In this document: positions 1 to 7,557 of the stretch, in pieces | Layout: every line of letters begins with the position of its first letter | How positions within the stretch are numbered: position 1 is the stretch's first letter | Assembly (NCBI GenBank): GCA_030426865.1 | Contig: JAUHXN010000063.1 | Coordinates: forward strand, 1 to 11,504 | DNA length: 11,504 nucleotides | Source of the DNA: a bacterium | GTDB lineage: Bacteria; Bacteroidota; Ignavibacteria; Kapaibacteriales; UBA2268 | Direction: 5' to 3' | The notes under the pieces: model-generated | Told to the model about the DNA's origin: nothing | Database searches by the model: none | What the model saw: the letters and a program-made list of their open reading frames with translations, nothing else | Translations under genes and position numbers: made by a program

Positions 1-1
1 A

Positions 2-2617
2 TTATCACCAATTAGCGAGATATTAGTAGAGCGTTCTTTAATTGGTTGGAAAGAATATGAATTCGAAGTAATGCGAGATATAGCAGATAATGTTGTAATA
101 GTAGCATCTGTTGAGAATTTTGATCCAATGGGAGTGCATACCGGAGATAGTATAACTGTAGCTCCAGCACAGACATTAACTGATGAAGAATATCAAACAT
201 TAAGAGACTATTCTATAGCAATTATTAGAAAAGTAGGTGTAGCAACTGGTGGATCGAATATTCAATTCGGTGTTAATCCAGCAAATGGGGAAGTGCGAGT
301 AATTGAGATGAATCCAAGAGTTTCAAGAAGTTCTGCCCTAGTTTCTAAAGCAACTGGCTATCCTATTGCAAAAATTGCAGCACAGTTAGCTGTTGGACTT
401 ACTTTAGATGAGATTGACAATGAGATTACTAAGTCAACTCCTGTTTCATTCGAGCCATCACTAGATTATATAATTGTAAAAATACCTAGATGGGATTTTG
501 AGAAATTTAAAGTACCTTCAAACTTAACAACACAGATGAAATCTGTTGGTGAAGTAATGTCTATAGGTTCTAATTTCAGGGAGGCATTCCAGAAGGCATT
601 TAGATCATTGGAAATTGGTGCTGATGGATTAGACTATAAAGGTCTTGACAAATATGATGATGAATATGTAATTAATAAACTAGTAGTTCCAACTCCAATG
701 AGGCCATTCTTCATTAAAGAAGCTTTCAAAAGAGGTATGAGTTTAGAAGAAATACATACGCATACTAATATTGACCCTTGGTTCTTAGATAATATATTAG
801 AAATAGTTGAAGTTGAGAAAGAAATATCAGAATCTAAATTTGATGAATTGGAAGCTGAATCTTTGAAAAGTTATAAGTTACATGGATTCTCAGATTCACA
901 AATTGGAAGATTATTAAATAAAGACTCTGAACTTATAAGGTCTAAACGTAAAGAATTAAAAGTTTTACCAACTTATAAGAAAGTCGACACTTGTGCAGCT
1001 GAATTCGAAGCACATACTCCATATTTTTATTCTACTTATATGACAGAAAATGAAAGCATACCTGTAGATAGAAAGAAAATAATAGTATTGGGAGGTGGAC
1101 CTTTTAGAATTGGACAAGGTATTGAGTTCGATTATTGCGCCTCTCAAGCCTCAATGATATTAAAAGACATGGGTATAGAAACCATAATGATTAATTGTAA
1201 TCCAGAAACTGTTTCTACGGATTATGATACTTCAGATAAATTATATTTTGAACCAGTCTTTTTAGAAGATGTGATGAATATTATCGATTTGGAGAAACCA
1301 GATGGTGTTATTCTACAGTTAGGAGGTCAAACTCCTTTAAAACTTTCTAAAGCATTGCAAGATGCAGGTGTTAAGATACTCGGAACCAGTCAAAGTAATA
1401 TTGATAGGGCAGAGGATAGAGGAAGATTTATGGAAATGCTAGATGAACTACAAATAGCTTATCCAGCGGGTGGAACTGCTAATTCGATAGAAGAAGCCAC
1501 TAAAATAGCTCTTAACATTGGATTTCCAGTGATTGTAAGACCATCTTATGTATTAGGAGGTAGAGGAATGGCGGTAGTGTATGATGAGATTGATCTCCAA
1601 CATTTTATAGTTGAAGCAGCAAAAGTAAATGAAGACCACCCTGTTTTAATTGACAAATTCTTAGAACATGCTTATGAAGTAGATGTGGATGCATTAGGAG
1701 ATGGGAAATCTGGAGTTATTGCCGGTATTATGCAACATATAGAAGAAGCAGGGGTTCACTCTGGTGATAGTTCTTCAGTATTACCAACGTACTTGGTTGA
1801 ACCACATATTGTAGATAAGATAAGATTTGCGACTTATAAAATAATTGAAAAATTAGAAATAATTGGGTTTATAAATATCCAATTTGCTGTTTATAGAGAT
1901 AATGTATATGTAATTGAAGTAAACCCAAGGGCTTCTAGAACTGTACCTTTTGTTTCAAAATCAAATGGTATAGCTTTGACTAAAGTAGCAGTAAAGCTTA
2001 TGTTAGGTGAAAAGATAAGTGATATCAAAATGCCAAACCCTGGATTTATGGGACATTACACTGTGAAATGCCCAGTATTCTCTTTTAGTAAATTCCCTGG
2101 AGTAGATACTGTACTTGGACCAGAGATGCGGTCGACAGGTGAAGTAATGGGAATTAGTGAGTTCTTTGGTGAAGCTTATGTTAAATCACAATTGGCTGCT
2201 GGTAATCATTTACCTAAAACTGGTAATGTCTTTATTTCAGTAAATGATTTCGATAAACAGGAAGTGTTACCTGTTGCAAGAAGATTAATAGAATTAGGTT
2301 ACGAATTATGGGCTACTCTGGGAACTCATTCAGCATTACAAGTTGCGGGTATAAAATCTAATCTTATACCTAAGATAGGTGCTGGTAGTCCAAATGTAAT
2401 AGAAAAAATACAAAGTGGTGATATTAACTTAATTATTAATACTCCATTAGGAAGAAAAGCTTATCAAGATGATTTATCAATTAGAGAAGCTGCTTTACAA
2501 AAGAAAATACTTTGTATTACAACTATTCCTGCAGCTAAGGCAGCAGTTGATGGTATGGATTGGCTTCAAAAAAATCAGATTACTATATTTGGACCAATAT
2601 TAAATCGTACTTGGTAA
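2..2617 (+). CDS. carB: Carbamoyl-phosphate synthase large subunit, 5'-truncated
   Basis: This subunit uses ammonia from the small subunit, bicarbonate and two ATP to make carbamoyl phosphate for pyrimidine and arginine synthesis in the cytoplasm. The frame is open to the left edge, giving 871 residues. The E. coli protein has 1073, so roughly 200 N-terminal residues lie outside. What remains is the end of the first ATP-grasp domain (ESLIGWKEYE-like start, ENFDPMGVHTGDSITVAPAQ, IEMNPRVSRSSAL), the oligomerisation domain, the second synthetase half from about residue 358 (VLGGGPFRIGQGIEFDYC, NCNPETVSTDYDTSD, RPSYVLGGRGM, IEVNPRASRTVPFVSKS), and the C-terminal MGS-like allosteric domain from about residue 741. 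The MGS part keeps the Thr/Thr pair (ATLGTHSA), a Lys (PKIGAG) and the INTP motif matching UMP contacts in E. coli, so UMP control is likely. It probably heads a unit with the next two genes, 28 bp downstream. carA is not in the window. Confidence 0.97.
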   Translation, partial: LSPISEILVERSLIGWKEYEFEVMRDIADNVVIVASVENFDPMGVHTGDSITVAPAQTLTDEEYQTLRDYSIAIIRKVGVATGGSNIQFGVNPANGEVRVIEMNPRVSRSSALVSKATGYPIAKIAAQLAVGLTLDEIDNEITKSTPVSFEPSLDYIIVKIPRWDFEKFKVPSNLTTQMKSVGEVMSIGSNFREAFQKAFRSLEIGADGLDYKGLDKYDDEYVINKLVVPTPMRPFFIKEAFKRGMSLEEIHTHTNIDPWFLDNILEIVEVEKEISESKFDELEAESLKSYKLHGFSDSQIGRLLNKDSELIRSKRKELKVLPTYKKVDTCAAEFEAHTPYFYSTYMTENESIPVDRKKIIVLGGGPFRIGQGIEFDYCASQASMILKDMGIETIMINCNPETVSTDYDTSDKLYFEPVFLEDVMNIIDLEKPDGVILQLGGQTPLKLSKALQDAGVKILGTSQSNIDRAEDRGRFMEMLDELQIAYPAGGTANSIEEATKIALNIGFPVIVRPSYVLGGRGMAVVYDEIDLQHFIVEAAKVNEDHPVLIDKFLEHAYEVDVDALGDGKSGVIAGIMQHIEEAGVHSGDSSSVLPTYLVEPHIVDKIRFATYKIIEKLEIIGFINIQFAVYRDNVYVIEVNPRASRTVPFVSKSNGIALTKVAVKLMLGEKISDIKMPNPGFMGHYTVKCPVFSFSKFPGVDTVLGPEMRSTGEVMGISEFFGEAYVKSQLAAGNHLPKTGNVFISVNDFDKQEVLPVARRLIELGYELWATLGTHSALQVAGIKSNLIPKIGAGSPNVIEKIQSGDINLIINTPLGRKAYQDDLSIREAALQKKILCITTIPAAKAAVDGMDWLQKNQITIFGPILNRTW

Positions 2618-2645
2618 ATGAGTAACCATTTATTAAATTGATAAA

Positions 2646-3146
2646 ATGAAAAATACTGAATCGAATGGTTTAATTTTAATTGTAGATGATAATGTCATGA
2701 ATACTCAACAAATCAAAGATATGTTGGATATTCATGGCTTTCATTCTATAACAGCAGAATCTGCTTCTGAAGGACTAGAAATCGTAAGAACTATAAAGCC
2801 AGAACTTATATTACTTGATATTGTAATGCCTGAAATTAATGGATTCTCTTTCTGTGAAACTGTTAAAAGCAATCAACAATATAGTGATATTCCTATCATA
2901 TTTATGACTGCACAAACTAAGTCTGATACTATAGACAGAGCTTACAAAGCAGGTGCTAATGATTTCATAAAAAAACCAGTTAAACCCAATGAACTTGCCT
3001 CTAGAATAAAAATCCAGATGCGAAATGCAATTGAAGAAAAGAACAGAAAGCAAGAAATTGACGATATGCGAAAACAGCTTATAACTCTTCGAGAAGAACT
3101 ACACAAAGCAAAGAATGGGAATAAACCCGAAAATCCGATTGAATGA
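2646..3146 (+). CDS. Single-domain response regulator with C-terminal helical tail
   Basis: A 166-residue receiver protein. The receiver domain spans about residues 8-125 and has the complete phosphorylation site: acidic pair D14/D15, phospho-acceptor D58 (LILLDIVMPEINGF), T88 (IIFMTA) and K110 before P111 (FIKKPV). After it comes a Lys/Glu-rich, probably coiled-coil tail (about 126-156, EEKNRKQEIDDMRKQLITLR) and no DNA-binding or enzymatic domain. It therefore most likely acts through protein contacts, like CheY/DivK-type or phosphorelay regulators; this is inference. No histidine kinase gene is adjacent; the only kinase in the window lies about 5 kb away. The gene starts 28 bp after carB with no visible Shine-Dalgarno sequence and ends in an ATGA overlap with the acetyltransferase gene, so it is probably co-transcribed with both. 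The output partner cannot be told from the sequence. Confidence 0.9.
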   Translation: MKNTESNGLILIVDDNVMNTQQIKDMLDIHGFHSITAESASEGLEIVRTIKPELILLDIVMPEINGFSFCETVKSNQQYSDIPIIFMTAQTKSDTIDRAYKAGANDFIKKPVKPNELASRIKIQMRNAIEEKNRKQEIDDMRKQLITLREELHKAKNGNKPENPIE

Positions 3147-3646
3147 TTTCTAAAGCATCACAGTTTCATCTGCCACAGATACTTAATCTGAATGACAAGA
3201 TAATTCACTATATGAGATCTAAAGGATTCACTCATTGGAGTGAAAAGTATCCCTCTGAAGCTATTTATAGACGTGATATTATGCGTAATTCGCAATATGT
3301 TTATTTAATAGATGACAAAGTAAGAGGAATAGTATCTTATGATACACAACATCACGAGTATTTTGATACTATCGAATGGAATCCAAAAAACAAATCTGCT
3401 TACTTTGTTCATAGATTAGCTGTAGACCCAGAATTTCAAGGACAGGGAATTGCAAATGAATTGATGGAATTTTCTGAACGAAATGCTAAAAAAGATAAAG
3501 TTGATTCAATTCGATTAGGAGCATTCAAAGGGTATAATGAAGTTGTTAGGTTTTATAAAAATCGAGGGTACGAGATAAGAGGGGAGATTATTTTCGATGT
3601 CAGTGATATACCATTTTATGGAATGGAGAAATCCCTCACACATTAA
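3143..3646 (+). CDS. GNAT-family N-acetyltransferase
   Basis: A 167-residue protein of the GCN5-related fold, transferring an acyl group from acyl-CoA to an unknown amine. Motif A is clear at about residues 89-110: the beta-4 strand VHRLAVDP followed by the acetyl-CoA pyrophosphate loop Q99-G100-Q101-G102-I103-A104, the family's Q/R-x-x-G-x-G/A signature. Motif B follows at about 123-143 (IRLGAFKGYNEVVRFYKNRG), with the Asn and Tyr typical of the family. The C-terminus (DIPFYGMEKSL) matches the final strand of many stand-alone GNATs. The start overlaps the response-regulator stop as ATGA, implying translational coupling, and the length is normal for a single GNAT domain. Its 3' end overlaps the convergent recO gene by 11 bp. 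The substrate could be a small molecule, an antibiotic or a protein N-terminus; nothing in the sequence decides this. Confidence 0.87.
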   Translation: MISKASQFHLPQILNLNDKIIHYMRSKGFTHWSEKYPSEAIYRRDIMRNSQYVYLIDDKVRGIVSYDTQHHEYFDTIEWNPKNKSAYFVHRLAVDPEFQGQGIANELMEFSERNAKKDKVDSIRLGAFKGYNEVVRFYKNRGYEIRGEIIFDVSDIPFYGMEKSLTH

Positions 3647-4373
3647 TCAAATTAAAAGAATTATAATTAAACCTATTCTCACTATGAAATGAGAAGTAAT
3701 TTTCAAAAAAATATACTATCCTTTTTAAAGTGTCAATGTCAATATCTGACCCTAGATTACCTAAACTTATCTCTTTAATGATTTTTAGTTCTTCAATTTT
3801 AAATTTTATTCTTCTTTCTGCTCTTGTATTATTATCCATATATATCTTGCAATTACTTATATCAAGATATACATATTTATTATCAGAATAATCTATTATA
3901 CTGCTATTATTCCACTTTAAATGTATAGAGTGACCTATAGAACTAGCTAACTCAATTTGAGAATACAAAAACATAGAAGGGGTAAAAATATTATCCGAAC
4001 AACTAATGTCGATTAACCTTTCGATACTCAAATAAAACTGCTCATCGGGATTATCATCTTTTTCTAATTTGAATATTGATTCACTCATCATTAAACATAG
4101 AATTTTATCAACAAAAGTTAATTTATCTATAAAACTCTTCCTAATTAACTCAGCGTTGGTTAAATTGTGCATGTCTCTGTTGGACTTTTTAAAATACTTT
4201 AATTCAACTTCAGAGCAGAGTTCTAACGATGATCCAAATTTGCTTTTTGCACGCAAAGCTCCTTTAGCAACTAAAGTTTGTTTACCAAATTCTTTGCTAT
4301 ATGCGTAAATAATTTTACTAGACTCTAAGTAATTAATAGTACGTAGGATAATAGCATTTGTGGAAACATTCAT
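3636..4373 (-). CDS. recO: DNA repair protein RecO
   Basis: RecO works with RecR and RecF to displace SSB and load RecA in gap repair and recombination. The 245-residue protein has the N-terminal OB-fold pattern: TNAIILRTINYLESSKI, then YSKEFGKQTLVAKGALR and KSKFGSSLE, the last typical of FCB-group RecO. A helical C-terminal domain follows and ends in a helix of the kind seen in the family (YFFENYFSFHSENRFNYNSF). No CxxC pairs are present, so the zinc finger found in some RecO proteins (for example Deinococcus) is absent, as in E. coli. I chose the ATG at 4373; an in-frame TTG lies directly before it at 4376 but gives no better signal. There is no Shine-Dalgarno sequence. The gene is divergent from the tRNA-Asn gene and convergent with the acetyltransferase gene, overlapping its last 11 bp. 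Sequence divergence is high, so the call rests mostly on the N-terminal half. Confidence 0.87.
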   Translation of the reverse strand: MNVSTNAIILRTINYLESSKIIYAYSKEFGKQTLVAKGALRAKSKFGSSLELCSEVELKYFKKSNRDMHNLTNAELIRKSFIDKLTFVDKILCLMMSESIFKLEKDDNPDEQFYLSIERLIDISCSDNIFTPSMFLYSQIELASSIGHSIHLKWNNSSIIDYSDNKYVYLDISNCKIYMDNNTRAERRIKFKIEELKIIKEISLGNLGSDIDIDTLKRIVYFFENYFSFHSENRFNYNSFNLINV

Positions 4374-4404
4374 CAAGAAAATATAAAAATAATTTAAAAA
4401 TTGT

Positions 4405-4435
4405 TTTGCAAGTTAACGAAAAGTCCTTAAGTTTG
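4405..4435 (+). promoter_or_regulatory. Bacteroidota-type promoter of the tRNA-Asn gene
   Basis: TTTG at 4405-4408 is separated by exactly 19 bases from TAAGTTTG at 4428-4435. This matches the known Bacteroidota primary sigma factor consensus (-33 TTTG, -7 TAnnTTTG). Transcription would begin about seven bases later, around 4441-4443, a few bases before the mature tRNA 5' end at 4449, as expected for a tRNA gene. It is the best promoter in the window and the strongest taxonomic clue. Confidence 0.78.
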
Positions 4436-4448
4436 TAACTGAAATTAT

Positions 4449-4522
4449 TCCTGAATAGCTCAGCTGGTTAGAGCATCTGACTGTTAATCAGAGGGTCCGG
4501 GGTTCAAGTCCCTGTTCAGGAG
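4449..4522 (+). tRNA. tRNA-Asn (GTT anticodon)
   Basis: A full 74-base cloverleaf can be drawn. The acceptor stem is TCCTGAA with TTCAGGA (7 bp), the D stem GCTC with GAGC, the anticodon stem TCTGA with TCAGA, and the T stem CGGGG with CCCTG (one G-T pair). The T loop is TTCAAGT. The anticodon loop CTGTTAA places GTT at 4483-4485, which reads Asn codons AAC/AAU. The discriminator base at 4522 is G, as expected for tRNA-Asn. The next bases are CAA, so the CCA end is not encoded and must be added by nucleotidyltransferase. A Bacteroidota-type promoter precedes it and an intrinsic terminator follows 10 bases later, so it is a single-gene unit. Confidence 0.97.
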
Positions 4523-4532
4523 CAATTCAACT

Positions 4533-4568
4533 AAAGCCGATTACATTTAATTGTAATCGGCTTTTTTT
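4533..4568 (+). terminator. Intrinsic terminator after tRNA-Asn
   Basis: A perfect 13-bp stem, AAAGCCGATTACA (4533-4545) with TGTAATCGGCTTT (4552-4564), encloses a 6-base loop and runs into seven T residues (4562-4568). It ends the tRNA transcript and isolates the carotenoid operon downstream from read-through. The T tract is only on the + strand side. Confidence 0.92.
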
Positions 4569-4634
4569 ATATTACTAATCAATATTCATTTTGAATCTGA
4601 AAATTTTAATTAGATAAATACTCCTAGACTCAAA

Positions 4635-4653
4635 TTCTATAATTTTCTATAAT
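4635..4653. repeat. Short tandem direct repeat upstream of crtI
   Basis: TTCTATAAT occurs at 4635-4643 and again at 4645-4653, so the copies are 10 bp apart, about one helical turn. They lie about 92-110 bp before the crtI start. The spacing could suit a regulator or a curved-DNA element, but in such AT-rich DNA chance is a serious alternative. The rest of the 176-bp gap between terminator and crtI shows no convincing promoter: a TATAAT at 4725-4730 has no properly spaced partner. Confidence 0.25.
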
Positions 4654-4744
4654 AACAGTTGTTTTAATTTAATCATATAAAAAACTTAAATCTTACAATT
4701 AATGTTTGATAATTTAGTTTATAGTATAATAAATAATAAACGAA

Positions 4745-6223
4745 ATGAAAAATATAAAAAAGAAAATAATAGTTATTGGAGCAGGTATATCAGGCCTGTC
4801 AGCTGCTTCGTATCTTGCTAGAGATGGATATGATGTTACTATTCTAGAAAAGAATAATTACGCAGGTGGAAGAATAAGACAGTTAAAAGTAAATGATTTT
4901 ACTTTTGATATGGGACCTAGTTGGTATTGGATGCCAGATATATTTGAAAGATTTTATAATGACTTTAACCATAATACTTCTGATTTTTACGAACTAGAAA
5001 GAATTGATCCTTCATATAAAATATTTTGGGAAGATAAGACTACTAGTTTAATTCCAGCTAACTATAGTAAACTAAAACAATTGTTTGATTCTATAGAAAA
5101 TGGAAGTGGTGAAAAACTAGATAAATATCTTGAAGATGCTAAGATTAAATATGAAGTTGGAATGGGTGAGTTTGTTGAAAGACCTTCGATAAGTATAAAG
5201 GAATATTTAGACCCCTTATTAATCACCAATAGTATGAAACTTGACTTACTTAAATCTATAACTTCATCTATTAGTAAGAAATTCCAAAATAAAAAGTTAA
5301 AACAACTTCTTGAATTCCCAGTTTTATTCTTAGGTGCAAAACCGTCAAAAACTCCAGCATTATATAGCATGATGAACTACGCTGATATAAAGTTAGGAAC
5401 TTGGTATCCTGTTGGTGGTATGTTTGAAATATCAAAAGCATTCACAAGTATAGCTATTGAACAAGGTGTTAAAATAATACTTAATCAACCCGTTGAAAAA
5501 GTTTTAGTGAAAAATAATAATATTAATCAAGTTATAACTAATGTAGATAAATATGAATCAGATGCAGTTATAAACTGTTCAGATTACCATCATTTCGAAC
5601 AAAATATCCTTGACGAAGAATATAGGATGTATGATAACAATTATTGGGAAAGTAGGGTATTTGCACCAACTTGTTTACTATTCTACTTAGGTATTAATAA
5701 AAAACTTAGTGGAATAGAACACCATAATTTATTTTTTGATGCAGATTTCAAGAGTCATTCTGATGATATATATGATAAACATAGATGGCCGAAAGAACCT
5801 CTGTTTTATCTTTCTGCTACTTCTAAATCTGATACAACTGCTCCAGAAGGTTATGAAAACTTGTTTATACTAATACCACTTTCAACTAACATAAAAGAAA
5901 CTGAATCAATAATTGATAAGTATTATGACATGGTAATAGATAGAATTGAAAATAGAATTGGTCAGAAATTCAAAGATAATATTGTTTATAAAAAAGTATT
6001 CTCTAGAAATGATTTTATAGCGGATTATAATTCTTATAAAGGCAATGCTTATGGTTTAGCTAATACATTATTACAAACAGCGTTTCTAAAGCCTAAAATG
6101 AAAAATAATAAAATCAGTAACTTATACTATGCAGGACAATTGACTGTACCTGGCCCTGGTTTACCACCTTCTATTATTTCAGGAAGAATTGCTTCACAAT
6201 TGTTAAAAAAAGAGTTGAAATGA
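4745..6223 (+). CDS. crtI: Phytoene desaturase (CrtI type)
   Basis: A 492-residue FAD enzyme that introduces the double bonds turning colourless phytoene into lycopene, probably membrane-associated. The N-terminal dinucleotide-binding fold is complete: VIGAGISGLSAASYLA with G12-x-G14-x-x-G17, acidic E35 closing the second strand (VTILEKN), and the amine-oxidase-type GGR at 41-43. FDMGPSWYWMPDIFERF is typical of CrtI. The C-terminal FAD motif lies at about 461-484 (YYAGQLTVPGPGLPPSIISG), the bacterial carotenoid desaturase signature. Length is normal for the family. It is first in a three-gene operon, and its last codons overlap the crtB start as ATGA. A related desaturase such as CrtD is the main alternative, but direct coupling to phytoene synthase favours CrtI. 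The number of desaturation steps cannot be read from sequence. The start has no Shine-Dalgarno sequence. Confidence 0.93.
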   Translation: MKNIKKKIIVIGAGISGLSAASYLARDGYDVTILEKNNYAGGRIRQLKVNDFTFDMGPSWYWMPDIFERFYNDFNHNTSDFYELERIDPSYKIFWEDKTTSLIPANYSKLKQLFDSIENGSGEKLDKYLEDAKIKYEVGMGEFVERPSISIKEYLDPLLITNSMKLDLLKSITSSISKKFQNKKLKQLLEFPVLFLGAKPSKTPALYSMMNYADIKLGTWYPVGGMFEISKAFTSIAIEQGVKIILNQPVEKVLVKNNNINQVITNVDKYESDAVINCSDYHHFEQNILDEEYRMYDNNYWESRVFAPTCLLFYLGINKKLSGIEHHNLFFDADFKSHSDDIYDKHRWPKEPLFYLSATSKSDTTAPEGYENLFILIPLSTNIKETESIIDKYYDMVIDRIENRIGQKFKDNIVYKKVFSRNDFIADYNSYKGNAYGLANTLLQTAFLKPKMKNNKISNLYYAGQLTVPGPGLPPSIISGRIASQLLKKELK

Positions 6224-7056
6224 TTGATATTTATACAGAAGTTTGTCTAAAGGCAAGTAGGATAGTAACAACAAAATATTCTACATCGTTTTCTATTGGA
6301 ATTATGCTCTTGGATAAGAAAATCAGAGATCATATATATTCAATCTATGGATTTGTAAGGTTAGCAGATGAAATAGTCGATTCATTCCATGAACACGAGC
6401 AAGAATATTTATTAAATAAGTTCGAATCAGACACTTATGAAGCAATCGAACATAGAATAAGTATGAATCCTATTTTACATAGTTTCCAAAGAACTTATCA
6501 TGAGTATAACCTAGATAGGAATCATATAGATGCTTTTTTAGAAAGTATGCGAATGGATCTTCATAAAATAAATTATAATAAAGATAACTTCGAGAAATAT
6601 ATTTATGGATCTGCTCAGGTTGTTGGACTAATGTGTTTACAAGTTTATGTAGAAGGTAATCTTAAGCTATATAATGAACTTTTGCCTCATGCAATAAGTT
6701 TAGGTTCAGCATTTCAAAAAGTAAATTTCATTCGTGATTTGAGTAGTGATATGAATGAATTAGGTCGTTCATATTTTCCTAATGTTGAATTAAATAAAAT
6801 TGATAAAAAGTCGAAAAAAATGATTGAAGATGATATACAGGCTGATTTTGAACACGCTTTAATTGGGATATCAAAACTACCTAAAAATTCACAATATGGT
6901 GTCTATACTGCCTATTTATATTATCTAGTATTGCTAAAAAAAATAAAATCATTAAAAATAAATAAACTTATGAGTACTAGAGTTCGCGTTTCAAATATTC
7001 ATAAATTACTATTATTACCAAAAGCTAAGTTCAATATTTTAATAAACAGACTATAA
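6220..7056 (+). CDS. crtB: Phytoene synthase
   Basis: The 278-residue protein condenses two geranylgeranyl diphosphates to phytoene, the committed carotenoid step. It belongs to the squalene/phytoene synthase family. Both Mg-diphosphate-binding aspartate motifs are intact: D50-E-I-V-D54 within YGFVRLADEIVD, and D173-L-S-S-D177 within FIRDLSSDMNELGRSYFP. YSTSFSIG at 20-27 fits the substrate-entry region, and YGSAQVVGLMC at 129-139 is another conserved block. Length and motif wording match the Bacteroidota form. It overlaps crtI by 4 bp and is followed after one base by crtZ, so all three are translated from one mRNA. Squalene synthase or dehydrosqualene synthase are theoretical alternatives, but the neighbours argue for phytoene. 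Confidence 0.94.
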   Translation: MIDIYTEVCLKASRIVTTKYSTSFSIGIMLLDKKIRDHIYSIYGFVRLADEIVDSFHEHEQEYLLNKFESDTYEAIEHRISMNPILHSFQRTYHEYNLDRNHIDAFLESMRMDLHKINYNKDNFEKYIYGSAQVVGLMCLQVYVEGNLKLYNELLPHAISLGSAFQKVNFIRDLSSDMNELGRSYFPNVELNKIDKKSKKMIEDDIQADFEHALIGISKLPKNSQYGVYTAYLYYLVLLKKIKSLKINKLMSTRVRVSNIHKLLLLPKAKFNILINRL

Positions 7057-7057
7057 T

Positions 7058-7501
7058 ATGACTATACTTATTTCTCTATCAATAATAATTGTGACATTCT
7101 TTTTCATGGAGTTTGTTGCCTGGTTTACACATAAATATGTTATGCACGGTTTTTTGTGGGTTCTACATAAAGATCATCATCAAAAAGAACCAGGTTTTTT
7201 CGAAAAAAATGATGCTTTCTTTGTAATATTTGCAATTCCTAGTATCACATTATTTGCCTTAGGAGTTGAAAATTCTTCATATCTATTGTTTTCAATTGGT
7301 ATGGGGATACTATTTTATGGGATTGCATATTTTCTAGTACATGAAGTGTTTATACATAAACGATTAAAATGGTTCAAAAAAACTAATAGTCGTTATTTGA
7401 ATATACTAAGAAAAGCTCATTATTCACATCATAAACATTTAGGAAAAGAAGACGGTGAATCATTTGGTATGCTAATTGTCCATTCTAAATACTTTAAATA
7501 A
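7058..7501 (+). CDS. crtZ: Beta-carotene hydroxylase (CrtZ type)
   Basis: A 147-residue integral membrane di-iron hydroxylase of the fatty-acid hydroxylase superfamily, expected to hydroxylate beta-ionone rings and give zeaxanthin from beta-carotene. All four histidine clusters of the family are visible: HX4H (H25, H30), HX2HH (H37, H40, H41), HX4H (H95, H100) and HX2HH (H121, H124, H125). Hydrophobic segments lie at about 2-23, 54-69 and 75-94, leaving the His clusters on one face. It starts one base after the crtB stop without a Shine-Dalgarno sequence. Its presence implies that cyclic carotenoids are made, yet no lycopene cyclase gene lies in this cluster. Expected substrate and product follow from the family; they are not proven by sequence. 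Confidence 0.92.
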   Translation: MTILISLSIIIVTFFFMEFVAWFTHKYVMHGFLWVLHKDHHQKEPGFFEKNDAFFVIFAIPSITLFALGVENSSYLLFSIGMGILFYGIAYFLVHEVFIHKRLKWFKKTNSRYLNILRKAHYSHHKHLGKEDGESFGMLIVHSKYFK

Positions 7502-7540
7502 AAAAAGGCTACTTTATTTAAAAAGTAGCCCTAAAATTTT
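7501..7540. terminator. Convergent, probably bidirectional terminator
   Basis: A 9-bp stem, GGCTACTTT (7507-7515) with AAAGTAGCC (7522-7530), has a 6-base loop. On the - strand it is followed by six T residues (7506-7501), a strong terminator for the small gene at 7558-7878. On the + strand the trailing sequence CTAAAATTTT is a poorer T tract but may still end the crt transcript. The A run directly abuts the crtZ stop codon. Confidence 0.8.
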
Positions 7541-7557
7541 CTTTGTAAGTAACTTTT

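Noticed and set aside
3676..3695. Hairpin TTCTCA/TGAGAA as a terminator for the acetyltransferase gene
   Set aside because: The stem is only 6 bp with an 8-base loop, lies within recO coding sequence and lacks a proper T run.
4069..4308. A 79-codon + strand frame inside recO
   Set aside because: It is antisense to conserved RecO sequence and has no recognisable protein features.
4374..4376. TTG as the recO start
   Set aside because: An ATG follows immediately in frame at 4373 and gives the normal RecO N-terminus; the TTG adds one residue and no better signal.
4706..4730. TTGATA and TATAAT as the crtI promoter
   Set aside because: The spacer is only 13 bases, too short for a sigma-70 promoter, and no TTTG/TAnnTTTG pair fits either. 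The crtI promoter is left uncalled.
5062..5370. A 102-codon - strand frame inside crtI
   Set aside because: It lies wholly within the well-supported crtI coding region and reads as a Ser/Phe/Leu-rich shadow.
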